Origin: Oligoflexia bacterium
Lineage (GTDB): Bacteria > Bdellovibrionota_C > UBA2361 > JBGSMV01
Reading direction: 5' to 3'
Assembly: GCA_019694515.1 (NCBI GenBank)
Contig: JAIBBU010000031.1
Span: 1 to 36,487, forward strand
Length of the DNA: 36,487 nt
Positions 7,752-16,725 of the stretch are shown here, in pieces. The position numbers and the translations under genes were made by a program. The notes beneath the pieces are model-generated. The model had not been told where the DNA came from. It did no database searches and saw only the letters and a list, made by a program, of their open reading frames with translations. Position 1 is the stretch's first letter, and every line of letters starts with the position of its first letter.

Positions 7752-8753
7752 ATGGGAATGGGTGCTTCGAATACAGGTGAGGTCAAGCCCAGCGGCTTCG
7801 GGCTGAAGCGCATTTGGGAGGATGGGGCCAACCTATCGAAACTCAGCAAGCCTGAGGCACTCTTGCAGTTGATTAAGCAAGCCTTTGAGAGTTTCGTCGC
7901 ATCCCCGCTGATTAGCGGTATCACGATTGCTACGATCGCTTTGGCGCTGTTTATCTTGGCCGCCTTTCTGCTGCTGCTGCACCATCTGAATTCGGCAGTG
8001 AGTGCCAATCGTCCCCAAGCAGCGCTAGAGATTTTCCTAAAAGATGAGGTATCTAACGCGACCCGGCTGGCGCTGGAGAAGGAGTTGCGTGACCTGCCTG
8101 AACTTGAGGATCTGCGCTTCCGGGATAAAGAGGCGGCGTTGGCTGAATTCAGGCAGATGCTCGGGAGCAAATCAAGTTTGCTGGACGGTTTAGCTCAAGA
8201 GAACCCTCTGCCGGCATCATTCGAGGTGAGACTGAAACCCGAAGCGGCTTCGGAAGCCAAGTTCGAAGAGCTGTCGCGCCGCTTCGGCTCTAACCCGGCG
8301 GTCGAGCAGATAGAATTTAGTTCGGTGCTAGTTCGAAAATTGGGCCAGCTTCTGCAGCTGTTAAGAGTTGGCGGTCTTTTTGGCACGGTGATGTTGCTGC
8401 TAATGGTCAGCTTCATTATCAGCAACACGATAAAGCTGGCGCTTTATGCGCGTGGCGACGAACTTGAAATCATGAGGCTAGTGGGCGCTACGCGCGGATT
8501 TATCCGATCCCCCTGTATGATCGAAGGGGTAATCCAAGGGCTGTTGGGGGCGGGTGCGGGAGTATTAATTCTTTACGGCGTGTGGGGGCTGCTTGCAGGA
8601 GTATTGGGTGGTAGTGAGCTGGTGCAGACGCTGTTTCCGGATCTTTCGTTCCTGCCATTCTCGCGCGTCGTGCTAGTGCTGTTTTCCGGCTTGATCACTG
8701 GCGCTGCGGGAAGCTTCTTGGCTGTGCGGCCATTCTTAAAGGAAAAATATTGA
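7752..8753 (+). CDS. ftsX: Cell division protein FtsX
   Basis: FtsX is the membrane partner of FtsE. The 333-residue protein has the expected layout: a cytoplasmic N-terminal tail of about 50 residues, TM1 at about 55-78, and a large periplasmic loop (about 80-205) that in known systems contacts EnvC/PcsB-type activators. Three further TM segments lie at about 210-234, 258-285 and 308-331. The motif ARGDELEIMRLVGATRGFIR between TM2 and TM3 is diagnostic of FtsX. Its stop overlaps the start of the next gene (TTGA). Confidence 0.96.
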   Translation: MGMGASNTGEVKPSGFGLKRIWEDGANLSKLSKPEALLQLIKQAFESFVASPLISGITIATIALALFILAAFLLLLHHLNSAVSANRPQAALEIFLKDEVSNATRLALEKELRDLPELEDLRFRDKEAALAEFRQMLGSKSSLLDGLAQENPLPASFEVRLKPEAASEAKFEELSRRFGSNPAVEQIEFSSVLVRKLGQLLQLLRVGGLFGTVMLLLMVSFIISNTIKLALYARGDELEIMRLVGATRGFIRSPCMIEGVIQGLLGAGAGVLILYGVWGLLAGVLGGSELVQTLFPDLSFLPFSRVVLVLFSGLITGAAGSFLAVRPFLKEKY

Positions 8754-9925
8754 GGCTCTTCCTTTTACTCTTTCTGTTTGTACCGCTCTCCTTGGCGGCG
8801 CAGGGCGCGACACAGCCAGTATCCCTCGCAAACATCAACCAACAGGTTGAGAGTGAGGGCAAGCGGCTGGCTGAGCTGTCGGGGCGGCATGAGACTTTGC
8901 TCAAGGAGATGCAGACTCAAAATAGCGACCTCCGTGGCTTGAAGACGCAGGAGGAGAGTTCGAGACTTGAGTTGAAACAGCTGCAAGCTAAACAGAGTGA
9001 GACCGAGCGTGAGATCAAGGGTTTTCAGCAGCAAATAGCAGAGCTACGGGATTTGTATCTAAAACGTGTTCGCGCCCTCTATATGCGGGGGGAGGAGACA
9101 ACGCTGGCTCTCGTGGGTATGTCAGATCGAGGCCAAGAAATGGGGCGTTTTGCGGTCTACCTGCATAAGCTCAGTGCTTTCGATCAAAGTACGGCGCGAA
9201 CCTTACGAGATTTGATCGGCGCCGCGGAGAAGCGGCGGGCAGAGCTGGCCGTGACGCTGGAAAAGAAGGAGCAGGTTGTCGGGAAGCTCGCCGCGCAGCG
9301 GAAGGAGATAGAAGAGAAGCTCGCGGTCTTAAAGAATTCCGCCGAGGAACTCAAGCAACAACGGGCCGATATCAACGCTTCGATTGCCGGACTGAAGGCC
9401 CAGGCGCTCAGACTGGAAACCGTGGTGGCCTCTTTAACCGGGGAGCCAGCTCCACCGCCTAAGAAATCTGAAGCGCCCAGTCCCAAACAGGAAACTGATC
9501 GGGAGCCTTTCATCGGGCCCGGGCTCTTCCGGCTGAAGGGCTCCCTGGCTTTGCCGGTGCGCGGACAGGTCATCCAAAAATATGGGAAGCAGAAAATCCC
9601 TAAATTTGAAGACTTCGTGTTCGTCAAAGGTATTGAGTATAAAGTGGAAGAGGGGGCGGAGATTAAGGCAATTGCGCCCGGCAAGGTAATCTTCCTAGGG
9701 AGAATGCCAGGGTACGGAACGATCGCGATCGTTGACCATGGGGAGCGGTACTACAGCCTTTACGGGCGGCTTGGGCAAACGTTAGTTGAGAGGTCCCAGA
9801 TCGTTGACAAGGGCGCCGTCCTGGCCCGGGCCGGTACTCCGGACGAGGGTGGTAAGAACTTCTACTTCGAGATTAGGAGGGGCGGAGCTCCGGTTAACCC
9901 TCAAGAATACTTTAAGCGGCTGTAA
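8750..9925 (+). CDS. envC: EnvC-like murein hydrolase activator (coiled coil plus degenerate LytM domain)
   Basis: This is a secreted activator of peptidoglycan amidases controlled by FtsEX. It starts at a TTG preceded by AAAGGA, giving a signal peptide (MRLFLLLFLFVPLSLAAQG). A long Glu/Lys/Gln-rich coiled coil covers about 25-225, then a Pro-rich linker, then an M23/LytM fold at about 262-391. The zinc ligands of active LytM enzymes are missing: HxxxD is replaced around VKGIEYK, the HxH strand reads YSLYGRL, and the final His of HFEIR is Tyr (FYFEIR). It should therefore be a non-catalytic activator, as EnvC is. It is coupled to ftsX by a 4-base overlap. Confidence 0.92.
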   Translation: MRLFLLLFLFVPLSLAAQGATQPVSLANINQQVESEGKRLAELSGRHETLLKEMQTQNSDLRGLKTQEESSRLELKQLQAKQSETEREIKGFQQQIAELRDLYLKRVRALYMRGEETTLALVGMSDRGQEMGRFAVYLHKLSAFDQSTARTLRDLIGAAEKRRAELAVTLEKKEQVVGKLAAQRKEIEEKLAVLKNSAEELKQQRADINASIAGLKAQALRLETVVASLTGEPAPPPKKSEAPSPKQETDREPFIGPGLFRLKGSLALPVRGQVIQKYGKQKIPKFEDFVFVKGIEYKVEEGAEIKAIAPGKVIFLGRMPGYGTIAIVDHGERYYSLYGRLGQTLVERSQIVDKGAVLARAGTPDEGGKNFYFEIRRGGAPVNPQEYFKRL

Positions 9926-9965
9926 CGGACGGCTTCAGGGGCCCGGATTATAGTGTATTGAACCC

Positions 9966-9996
9966 TTTTCCGCTTTGTTGCTATCTTATTTATAAT
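9966..9996 (+). promoter_or_regulatory. Probable promoter for ctpA
   Basis: A perfect -10 hexamer TATAAT lies at 9991-9996, 20 bases before the ctpA ATG. The best upstream -35 candidate is the weak TTTCCG at 9967-9972 with an 18-base spacer. The short leader would leave little room for a ribosome-binding site, and none is obvious. Confidence 0.4.
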
Positions 9997-10016
9997 ACTA
10001 CGCTTTTGTTTTCGGC

Positions 10017-11450
10017 ATGTCTGAATCGCTATTTTCCCGTCGCCGCCTCTGGGTCACCCTTGGTCTAAGCCTTGGGTTCATCGTCTTTATTTGTTTCCAG
10101 GACCTTCCGCGCGTTGATGCTGAGCCCAAAGAGGAAAGCAACCTTTTCGATGAATTGAAAGTTTTTACCGATGTGCTCGCGATCGTGCAGCGCGACTATG
10201 TGCAGGAGGTCGGAAATAAGAAGCTGGTTGAGGGTGCGATTAAGGGCATGCTCGCGCAGCTCGATCCGCATAGCGGCTACCTCGACCCCGATTTCTACCA
10301 AGATCTCCAGGTGCAGACCAAGGGCGAGTTCGGTGGTTTGGGGATAGAAATTACGATCAAGGACGGATTGTTGGTGGTGGTTGCCCCAATGGAGGGGTCA
10401 CCGGCCGAACGGGCAGGACTTAAGGCCGGAGACACGATCGTAAAGATCGCCGGCAAGCTTACCAAGGAATATTCGCTGGTTGATGCAGTTAAGAAGCTCA
10501 GAGGGCCGAAGGGATCGACGATCGACATCTCGATTCATCGTAAGGGACGTAAGGATTTCCTAGATGTGACCTTGATGCGAGATAACATCCAGGTTCGCAG
10601 CGTAAAGCGGCGCTATCTGGCTGATGGATTCGGATTGGTGCGGGTCAGTCAGTTCATGGAGAAAACCTCGGACGATGTGGAAGCGGCTTTGAAGGCGATG
10701 CACAAACAGTCTCCCGACGGGCAGCTGCGGGGCGTGATTCTTGATCTTCGAAATAATCCTGGCGGCTTGTTAACCCAAGCAATTCGACTCTCGGACCTAT
10801 TCTTGCGAAGCGGCATAATCGTTTATACCGATGGCCGGGTTGAATCCCAAAAACAGAAATTTTTCGCGCATGAGCGCGGGACCGAACCGGATTATCCGAT
10901 GGTAATCTTAATCAACGGCGGTTCAGCCTCCGCTTCAGAAATTGTGGCGGGAGCTTTGAAGGATCATGGAAGAGCGGTGCTGCTGGGCACGCAGACCTTT
11001 GGTAAGGGCTCGGTGCAGACGATCACTCCTTTAGGGAACGGCGGCGCGATCACGTTGACGACCGCGCTGTATTATACAAAAAGCGGACATTCGTTGCAGG
11101 CTACCGGGGTGCGTCCTGATATTGAAATGGCGGTGCCAAGTGATGACGCCGAGGTCGAAGCTCCGGCTGAGCCGAGTGCTTCGACTCCGGAATATATTCG
11201 AGAGAGTGACCTTCCAGGCGCAATTGAGAACCCCACCGAAACGATCAAGAAGGAAGGGGCGTTGCAAAATATCAATAAGACCCCCACGGTACGAGGCGAT
11301 CTAACAGCAATTAATATCGAGACCTCCGATCTTAAGGATATTTATAAGCATGACCCCCAGCTGGCGCGCGCGGTTGATTTGCTTAAGACCTTCAATATTT
11401 TCGGAACTCCGAAATCCGGAGACAGTGCCGAAGCCGCGGCAGCTGGGTAA
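10017..11450 (+). CDS. ctpA: Carboxyl-terminal processing peptidase, S41 family (CtpA)
   Basis: This is a periplasmic serine protease of the CtpA/Prc family that trims or degrades envelope proteins, often cell-wall hydrolases. A signal anchor lies at about 11-27, then a helical region, a PDZ domain at about 100-185 (GGLGIEITIKDG, SPAERAGLKAGD), and the S41 core. The catalytic dyad is Ser305 in GGSASASE and Lys330 in TFGKGSVQ. The C-terminal 100 residues are acidic and low-complexity. The length of 477 residues is slightly more than the common 430-450. Downstream of ftsE-ftsX-envC it fits a conserved division and cell-wall neighbourhood. Confidence 0.96.
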   Translation: MSESLFSRRRLWVTLGLSLGFIVFICFQDLPRVDAEPKEESNLFDELKVFTDVLAIVQRDYVQEVGNKKLVEGAIKGMLAQLDPHSGYLDPDFYQDLQVQTKGEFGGLGIEITIKDGLLVVVAPMEGSPAERAGLKAGDTIVKIAGKLTKEYSLVDAVKKLRGPKGSTIDISIHRKGRKDFLDVTLMRDNIQVRSVKRRYLADGFGLVRVSQFMEKTSDDVEAALKAMHKQSPDGQLRGVILDLRNNPGGLLTQAIRLSDLFLRSGIIVYTDGRVESQKQKFFAHERGTEPDYPMVILINGGSASASEIVAGALKDHGRAVLLGTQTFGKGSVQTITPLGNGGAITLTTALYYTKSGHSLQATGVRPDIEMAVPSDDAEVEAPAEPSASTPEYIRESDLPGAIENPTETIKKEGALQNINKTPTVRGDLTAINIETSDLKDIYKHDPQLARAVDLLKTFNIFGTPKSGDSAEAAAAG

Positions 11451-11778
11451 TTCGCTGGCCTGATTTGATCCGGAAAATTCACAAACGGGAATTCCTGTAA
11501 TTGCGCTTTGATCTGGTGTGGCTGCGCCGTTGAGACCAGCTGCCGGCTAACGGCCTTCAGCTAACGGCATGCGGCTGACGGCGGCCGGCTTCTGAGGTCG
11601 GAAACCGATCTCGGATTCGGGCTACCGATTCAGTATCAGAATTCTGAGTCGGAGACAGATTTCTGAATCGGACACCGGGGAGGTAGCACCGCCCTGTTCG
11701 GCAGGAAGGACGGCTGACAGCTAACGGCGATCGGCTATCGGAGACGGATCTCGGATTTCGGAGACAGAGATCAGCTTT

Positions 11779-11816
11779 CTGATTCTGACTCTGATTCTGA
11801 TTCTGACTCTGATTCT
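11779..11816. repeat. Hexamer tandem repeat (CTGAYT)6
   Basis: Six uninterrupted hexamers alternate CTGATT and CTGACT in the order T-C-T-T-C-T, followed by a partial CT. This is a microsatellite-like array inside the intergenic tract, liable to slip in length. Confidence 0.85.
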
Positions 11817-11834
11817 AATGACATCAGAATCAGA
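11808..11834. terminator. Hairpin between convergent ctpA and hemG
   Basis: TCTGATTCT (11808-11816) pairs with AGAATCAGA (11826-11834) around a 9-base loop. It lies 25 bases before the end of the minus-strand hemG gene. It could act as a bidirectional 3'-end structure, but there is no T-run, so a terminator role is only possible. Confidence 0.35.
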
Positions 11835-11858
11835 TCTCAGCTTCCTCCCGTGCTTAGC

Positions 11859-13199
11859 CTACGCCGACAATGATTGCACGACTTTACTAATTCTGGCCGG
11901 GACCCCAACTCCGCCCTGGTCCGCACCCAGAAAGATTAAACCTGGATAGGCGCTTTCCAGCGTGCGCATTACGGCAGTGATCTTCTCATGGCTTACTTCG
12001 TATTGCGGAATCGCTTTTTCCCAACGCTTGATTCCGAGTGATTTTGCATCTTCGATTCTTAAGGCGCTGCGGATCTCGCCCCGTGCCAGAGCAACTAAAT
12101 CCTGGTCTGAAAGACTCATAACCTCCTCGTCGCCAATTCCACCTAGGCAAACGGTGATGAGCTGCTGATCTGGCGGTGCGACATGCGGAAAGAGCAGTGA
12201 GTTAAACAGCACGCCCAAAATTCGATAATCGCCGTTGCTGGGAAACAACACGCCGAATCCGTTCTTAGGAAGCGAATATTTGCGTTCGACCGCAAAGTGC
12301 AGCACTGCGATCGGGGCATGTCTGAGTCCGGCCAATAGCTGACTGAGTTCCGAAGAAAGTGGTTTGATGAATGGCGCGGTTGTCTGTCCTGAGGTCGAAA
12401 TTAAGCAATGCCGACTCGTGACCTCCTGGCCGTTCGCAAGCGAGATCTGGAAGCCTGGCGATCTAGCTAAAATGGCGATGGCAAGTTGGGGAAATATCGT
12501 GGCCTTTGAGCTAAGGGCCTCGAATAGCGCGCGGGTAAGAACCTGGTTGCCGCCGCGCAGACAGAAAATTTGGCGGCTAGCGCCTCCCGAGGAGCGCTTC
12601 TTTTGTTTGAGGTAAGCGATTAGGGAGCCCCCGTCCCGCAGCACTTGAACCAGCTCGGGGAAAAGCGCGCTGGCGCTCAAAGCAGAGATGTTGCCGCCAA
12701 AAATCCCCCGCAGCGCAGGGTCTACGGTCTTGCGGGCAATTTGAGGACTGAACAATCCCGAGAATAATTCGAGAACGGAAAGATTATGCTTGGCTCTCAA
12801 GTCGGCGGGCAATTTTGCGAACACCCCACGTACGGCGCGCCACTTTTCGCCTGGAGTAAATAACCGGGAACGCAGCAGCGCGAAAGGGCCGGTAGGCAGC
12901 GGCTCTGCTCGACCGTCGTGCCAGACGTAACGTTCAAAATTCTTAACAGCAGGGTAAACGACCTGGTCCGTAAGACCTAGTTGCTGCAGCACCTGCCGGA
13001 AGTCCGAGTTCTCTGCCAGAGTGGCCGCTCCAAGTTCGCGTGTAAACCCAGCCTCCGATCTGCTCTGAATCAGGCCTCCGGGGCTCTGGGGTTCGATTAG
13101 CGCGACGCTCTTTCCCTGGTTGGAGAGGAGGAAAGCCGCAAGCAGCCCTGATACGCCACCGCCTATTACCGCAAACTCAAAGTCTGTAGAGGCGCTCAC
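11859..13199 (-). CDS. hemG: Protoporphyrinogen oxidase, HemY/PgoX type (FAD, oxygen-dependent)
   Basis: This enzyme oxidises protoporphyrinogen IX to protoporphyrin IX, the next-to-last haem step, using FAD and O2. The N-terminal Rossmann motif VIGGGVSGLLAAFLL (11-25) binds FAD. The C-terminal LGADQGGVGVPARISKVVQS block is the second FAD-contact region typical of this family. The 446-residue length is usual for HemY-type enzymes and rules out the small flavodoxin-like HemG and the membrane HemJ. It overlaps hemE by 4 bases (ATGA), so both are co-transcribed. The symbol hemY is also used for this type. Confidence 0.92.
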   Translation of the reverse strand: MSASTDFEFAVIGGGVSGLLAAFLLSNQGKSVALIEPQSPGGLIQSRSEAGFTRELGAATLAENSDFRQVLQQLGLTDQVVYPAVKNFERYVWHDGRAEPLPTGPFALLRSRLFTPGEKWRAVRGVFAKLPADLRAKHNLSVLELFSGLFSPQIARKTVDPALRGIFGGNISALSASALFPELVQVLRDGGSLIAYLKQKKRSSGGASRQIFCLRGGNQVLTRALFEALSSKATIFPQLAIAILARSPGFQISLANGQEVTSRHCLISTSGQTTAPFIKPLSSELSQLLAGLRHAPIAVLHFAVERKYSLPKNGFGVLFPSNGDYRILGVLFNSLLFPHVAPPDQQLITVCLGGIGDEEVMSLSDQDLVALARGEIRSALRIEDAKSLGIKRWEKAIPQYEVSHEKITAVMRTLESAYPGLIFLGADQGGVGVPARISKVVQSLSA

Positions 13200-14275
13200 T
13201 GTGAGATCGATTTTATAAGTCCGATTACGAATTCAACATTGGCGATCGGCGTCTCGGGTAAGATCCCATGTCCCAAATTAAAGATATGAGATTTTAGTTC
13301 ACGGCCTGATTCGATTACCTGTCGCACTTCCTTCTCGAGGTAATCTCGGGATCCGAATAGTGCCGTGGGATCTAAGTTGCCCTGCAGGGGGAACCGGCTT
13401 CCCAGTAAGCGATCTGCTGCGCTAAGCGGGACGCGCCAATCTACGCCGATCACATCAGCTCCAAGCTCTTTAATCTGCGGCAGTAAGGTCGACGAGTCCG
13501 TTGAAAAGAAAATGATCGGTACATCTGTCGCGGCCTTAACTGCGGTGATGAGCGCCTTTAAACCGGGAACCACCCAGCGTTCGAATTGCCCGGGGTTTAG
13601 GTAGCCCAGCCAGGAGTCAAAGATCTGAAGGGCCGCTGCTCCATGCCTGGCCTGCTCGATCAGGTACCCCGACAGCACTGCAACCAGCTTTTGCTGCAAT
13701 TTGGCCCACGCCTCGGGCTCCGTGAACATGAAGCGTTTGGTGGCAAGCAATGACTTAGACCCACCGCCCTCAATCAAATAACTGGCCAGGGTAAAGGGGG
13801 CGCCGCAAAAACCAAGCAACGGAATATTTCGGTTGCTCAGCTCGCGTGAAACGATCTCGATCGCATGGAAGGTGTACGCTGCATTTGTGGTTGGATCGGG
13901 AATGACCAGGCGCTCGACGTCAGCGCTGCTGCGGATCGGATTGAAAATTTTGGGACCCTCCTTTTCGACGAAGTCGAGCTCTACGCCCATCTCGATCAAG
14001 GGAGTAAGAATGTCGGCGAAGATAATTGAGCCGTCGAACTCGAAGCGCTTTAAAGGCTGCAGGGTGATCTCGGCCGCAAGTTCGGGCGTGCGGATAGCCT
14101 CCAGCATCGAATGCTTCTTTCTAAGCTCACGATACTCGGGAAGATAACGTCCGGCCTGCCGCATGAACCAGACCGGAGGACGCGCGGTCTTTTCGCCGCG
14201 ATAAGCTCTAAGAAGTAGTGATTGATGCAGCTCCACACCCGTTCCGTTCAAAAATATCAGTCCCTTAGTGTACAT
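13196..14275 (-). CDS. hemE: Uroporphyrinogen decarboxylase HemE
   Basis: HemE removes four carboxyl groups from uroporphyrinogen III to make coproporphyrinogen III. Signature blocks are MRQAGRYLPEYRELR (from about 38), with the conserved Arg residues, and the catalytic Asp in IIFADILTPL (Asp88). GFCGAPFTLASYLIEGGGS and the C-terminal FNLGHGILPETP follow. I place the start at the ATG at 14275 (359 aa, with GGGAAG just upstream). The longer form from 14320 adds 15 residues absent from relatives, and GTG or TTG codons slightly downstream would fit the family N-terminus (LLLRAYRGE) even better, so the start is uncertain. It is the first gene of a two-gene operon with hemG. Confidence 0.95.
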   Translation of the reverse strand: MYTKGLIFLNGTGVELHQSLLLRAYRGEKTARPPVWFMRQAGRYLPEYRELRKKHSMLEAIRTPELAAEITLQPLKRFEFDGSIIFADILTPLIEMGVELDFVEKEGPKIFNPIRSSADVERLVIPDPTTNAAYTFHAIEIVSRELSNRNIPLLGFCGAPFTLASYLIEGGGSKSLLATKRFMFTEPEAWAKLQQKLVAVLSGYLIEQARHGAAALQIFDSWLGYLNPGQFERWVVPGLKALITAVKAATDVPIIFFSTDSSTLLPQIKELGADVIGVDWRVPLSAADRLLGSRFPLQGNLDPTALFGSRDYLEKEVRQVIESGRELKSHIFNLGHGILPETPIANVEFVIGLIKSISQ

Positions 14276-14334
14276 GCAGCGCTTCCCGAGGATCAAGGTA
14301 TTGGACACCCACTTTCCCATTTATCTGGCTGAAT

Positions 14335-14363
14335 TTGCTTAAGAATTATCCGCCTGTTACCTT
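14335..14363 (+). promoter_or_regulatory. Possible promoter for the CorA-like gene
   Basis: TTGCTT (14335-14340) and TACCTT (14358-14363) are separated by 17 bases, in the divergent gap between hemE and the plus-strand CorA-like gene. Both hexamers are imperfect matches to the sigma-70 consensus. Confidence 0.3.
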
Positions 14364-14420
14364 AAAGATAGCGCGTCGCCTGACGCAAGCTTTTTTCGGA
14401 CCTAGTCAGTTGGAGGGTCA

Positions 14421-15860
14421 ATGAACGGACAATCGCCGGCGGATGCAGTTGTGAGAGCCGGCTCCGCGCCCGCCGGATCGGCCTCGCCTCATCCTCAGGC
14501 CCTGCCTACCGTGGTGGAGCCCCTATCTCCAGGACTTCCACCCGTGGAAGAAACGGAGCTTGAATTCGGAAATGTTACAGTATCGCTATTGCTGAATGGC
14601 GAAGCGACCGATGAAAAATCCTACGCCTGCGGTGCTCGACTCCATTTGAGGGATGCCTTCGAGCGAGAAATTGGAACGTTGGAATTATCTAATGTGTGCG
14701 ATCCCAATACCATGGGATCTCTGCTTGAAATTTTAGATTCCCATCGAATCATTTCCGCAGACTGCATTGGCAAGCTGCTGAACGAATGTATGCAGAACAA
14801 AGTCGCTTTCAAGGCCAGCTTTGCCAATGATCCGGAACACATTGTCGAAGAATATGATCGCAGGCTTAAGCTCCCACCTCCGCGTGAGGCCCAGGTGCAT
14901 ATTTATGTGCCGCGTGAGCAAGGCTGGGAACCGCTGGCCAGCACTTCATCGGCGACCGATGCCAAAGTACAATTCATTGATATAGATCTGCCTATCACGG
15001 ACAGCGCTTCGCAAAAAACCGCTTTGAGCGCAGAAGCTAGCCGCCTGGTTGAAGGCGTCCCGGGACAAGGTGGACTATCTTATACCGGAGTCGATGCGGG
15101 AGGGTTGTTTGTAGATATTCGGTTATTCGATCTGATTGACGGAGCCGGCTTTGAGCTACGGAAATCGAAGCTTTACTGTCTTTTTACCGCAGATCGACTG
15201 GTGACAATGCACGATGGCCCGATTGAAGAGCTGAATCGTTTCATCTCGGGAATGCGCACCTCTCCGGAACTTCAGAATGCTTCCCCGGGACAATTATTTA
15301 TCGCGCTTCTCAATCAATGTTTACTTGAAAACGAGAAGGTGGTTTCGGAGTTTGAGCATCAAATTGAATCGCTCCAGGACCATCTGGATCGCAACGGAAC
15401 ACTTCGAAAACGTGACTTGCGAAGCACTGTACCGCAGCTTCATAAGGGGTTGCGTTATTGCGGTCGCAAACTTGACGAGTTGCATTCGAGCTTGGAGATT
15501 GTGGAACGAGCGGTGGAGCGACAAGGGATCCCAAATGTATTTGGAAATCTCGATGTCGAGACTGCGCGCGAGCAAGTTACGGAGCTTAAAGAGTTCGTGG
15601 CAAAGCTTTCGGCCAAGACCACGGGATTATTCGGAGACCTCAAGGACCTGCAAGGTGCTCATCGAGATGTTCTTAGCAGCAGAGACGAATCCGAGCAGGC
15701 GATTAACGCGAAGCTTGCTACTGCTACGCTGCCATTAATTGCGGTTTTTTCCGGCTGGACGGTATGGAAAGAAGCCCCGCATCCGGTCTTTTTTGCCTTG
15801 CTTGGCGTAACAGCTATCGCTGGGGCGGCCCTGTACCGCTTCCGCGATCGCTTCAAGTGA
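14421..15860 (+). CDS. CorA-like membrane protein lacking the GMN motif
   Basis: The C-terminal 290 residues resemble the CorA/MIT transporter superfamily. An alpha/beta segment (about 228-285: FVDIRLFDLID, LYCLFTADRLVTMHDGPIEE) leads into a long helical region (about 288-425), then two closely spaced TM segments (about 432-449 and 454-472) and a basic tail (YRFRDRFK). In CorA the first TM ends in the ion-selective GMN; here the equivalent position reads Gly445-Trp-Thr, and the MPEL-type loop is shortened to KEAPHP. The first 45 residues are Pro/Ala-rich and probably disordered. Residues 48-170 are unassigned. The start has a good ribosome-binding site (GGAGGG). Ion transport is uncertain because of the missing motif; a regulatory or diverged channel role is possible. 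Confidence 0.72.
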   Translation: MNGQSPADAVVRAGSAPAGSASPHPQALPTVVEPLSPGLPPVEETELEFGNVTVSLLLNGEATDEKSYACGARLHLRDAFEREIGTLELSNVCDPNTMGSLLEILDSHRIISADCIGKLLNECMQNKVAFKASFANDPEHIVEEYDRRLKLPPPREAQVHIYVPREQGWEPLASTSSATDAKVQFIDIDLPITDSASQKTALSAEASRLVEGVPGQGGLSYTGVDAGGLFVDIRLFDLIDGAGFELRKSKLYCLFTADRLVTMHDGPIEELNRFISGMRTSPELQNASPGQLFIALLNQCLLENEKVVSEFEHQIESLQDHLDRNGTLRKRDLRSTVPQLHKGLRYCGRKLDELHSSLEIVERAVERQGIPNVFGNLDVETAREQVTELKEFVAKLSAKTTGLFGDLKDLQGAHRDVLSSRDESEQAINAKLATATLPLIAVFSGWTVWKEAPHPVFFALLGVTAIAGAALYRFRDRFK

Positions 15861-15932
15861 ACGCAGCTTGACCTTGTCGGGCCTGCTCTGTAAAACAGGT
15901 CAGGTCCAGACTTAATCCGGGAAAACCAATCA

Positions 15933-16646
15933 ATGGGACGCATTTTCGAAAAACGCAAAGATCGCATGTTCGCGCGCTGGGCTAAAACGGCTAAAGCGTT
16001 CACGAAAGTCGGTAAGGAAATTGCGATCGCGGTGAAACTGGGCGGGGGCGATCCGAACGGCAATCCGAGATTGCGCATGGCGATTCAAACTGCCCGCTCC
16101 CTGAATATGCCGAAGGATCGAATTGAGGCGGCGGTCAAGCGTGCTACCAGCAAGGACGAGGCCTCGCTTCAAGAGGTTACATATGAAGGCTACGCTCCGC
16201 ATGGCGTGGCTCTAATTATAGATACCGCGACTAACAATCCTACCCGGACGGTAGCCAACGTGCGATCGATGATCACCCATAGCGGGGGGACGCTCGGCAC
16301 CAGCGGATCTTTGGATTACCTGTTCGTGCGGCGCGGTGTATTCGTAATTACTCCACCGGCTGACAACTTGGACGAACTGGAGCTGGAGCTTATCGATCAC
16401 GGACTGGAAGATATCTTTGAGTCCGATCAGGGATTGCTACTTTATTCATCCTTCGAAGGATTTGGCGCCATGCAAAGAGTGCTAGAGGAGAAGAAAGTAG
16501 AGGTAAAGAGCGCTGCTTTACAGCGCCATGCTTTAAATCTGATTAGTGTTTCCCCGGAGCATGAAAAGGAGATTGAGAAGCTAATCAATGAGCTTGAGGA
16601 AGACGACGACGTGCAGAACGTTTATCACAATATGAAGGTGGAATAG
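15933..16646 (+). CDS. yebC: YebC/TACO1-family protein (translation factor or transcriptional regulator)
   Basis: This 237-residue protein belongs to the YebC family. In different bacteria the family acts as a DNA-binding regulator or helps ribosomes through difficult sequences such as polyproline. Signature stretches are AFTKVGKEIAIAVKLGGGDP and NPRLRMAIQTARSLNMPKD in the N-terminal domain, then YEGYAPHGVALIIDTATNN and GGTLGTSGSLDYLF. The N-terminus MGRIFEKRKDRMFARWAK differs from the common MAGHSKWANIKHRK form and matches the YeeN-like subfamily. The C-terminus is acidic (EEDDDVQNVYHNM), as usual. The gene stands alone between the CorA-like gene and the M48 protease. Confidence 0.94.
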   Translation: MGRIFEKRKDRMFARWAKTAKAFTKVGKEIAIAVKLGGGDPNGNPRLRMAIQTARSLNMPKDRIEAAVKRATSKDEASLQEVTYEGYAPHGVALIIDTATNNPTRTVANVRSMITHSGGTLGTSGSLDYLFVRRGVFVITPPADNLDELELELIDHGLEDIFESDQGLLLYSSFEGFGAMQRVLEEKKVEVKSAALQRHALNLISVSPEHEKEIEKLINELEEDDDVQNVYHNMKVE

Positions 16647-16725
16647 GGGCGTCTACTGGATCGCGTGCCTGTGCGCATTTTCAGGCTGTTCGAGGGGGGA
16701 CGGCAGCGATAATATCCCGCTAATC

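Larger units (their letters stand above)
11451..11858. repeat. Gene-free, degenerate repeat-rich intergenic tract
   Basis: This 408-base interval between convergent genes holds no credible gene. It is built from recurring short words: GCTAACGGC three times (11546, 11560, 11720), the variants GCTGACGGC and GCTGACAGC, TCGGAGACAGA twice (about 11649 and 11758), and GATCTCGGAT twice. It ends in a hexamer array and a hairpin (listed separately). The composition differs from the neighbouring genes and looks like expanded, drifting repeats rather than a decayed gene. Confidence 0.7.

Noticed and set aside
8750..9925. Reading the EnvC-like protein as an active M23 endopeptidase
   Set aside because: All positions expected to bind zinc are substituted, so activity is not supported.
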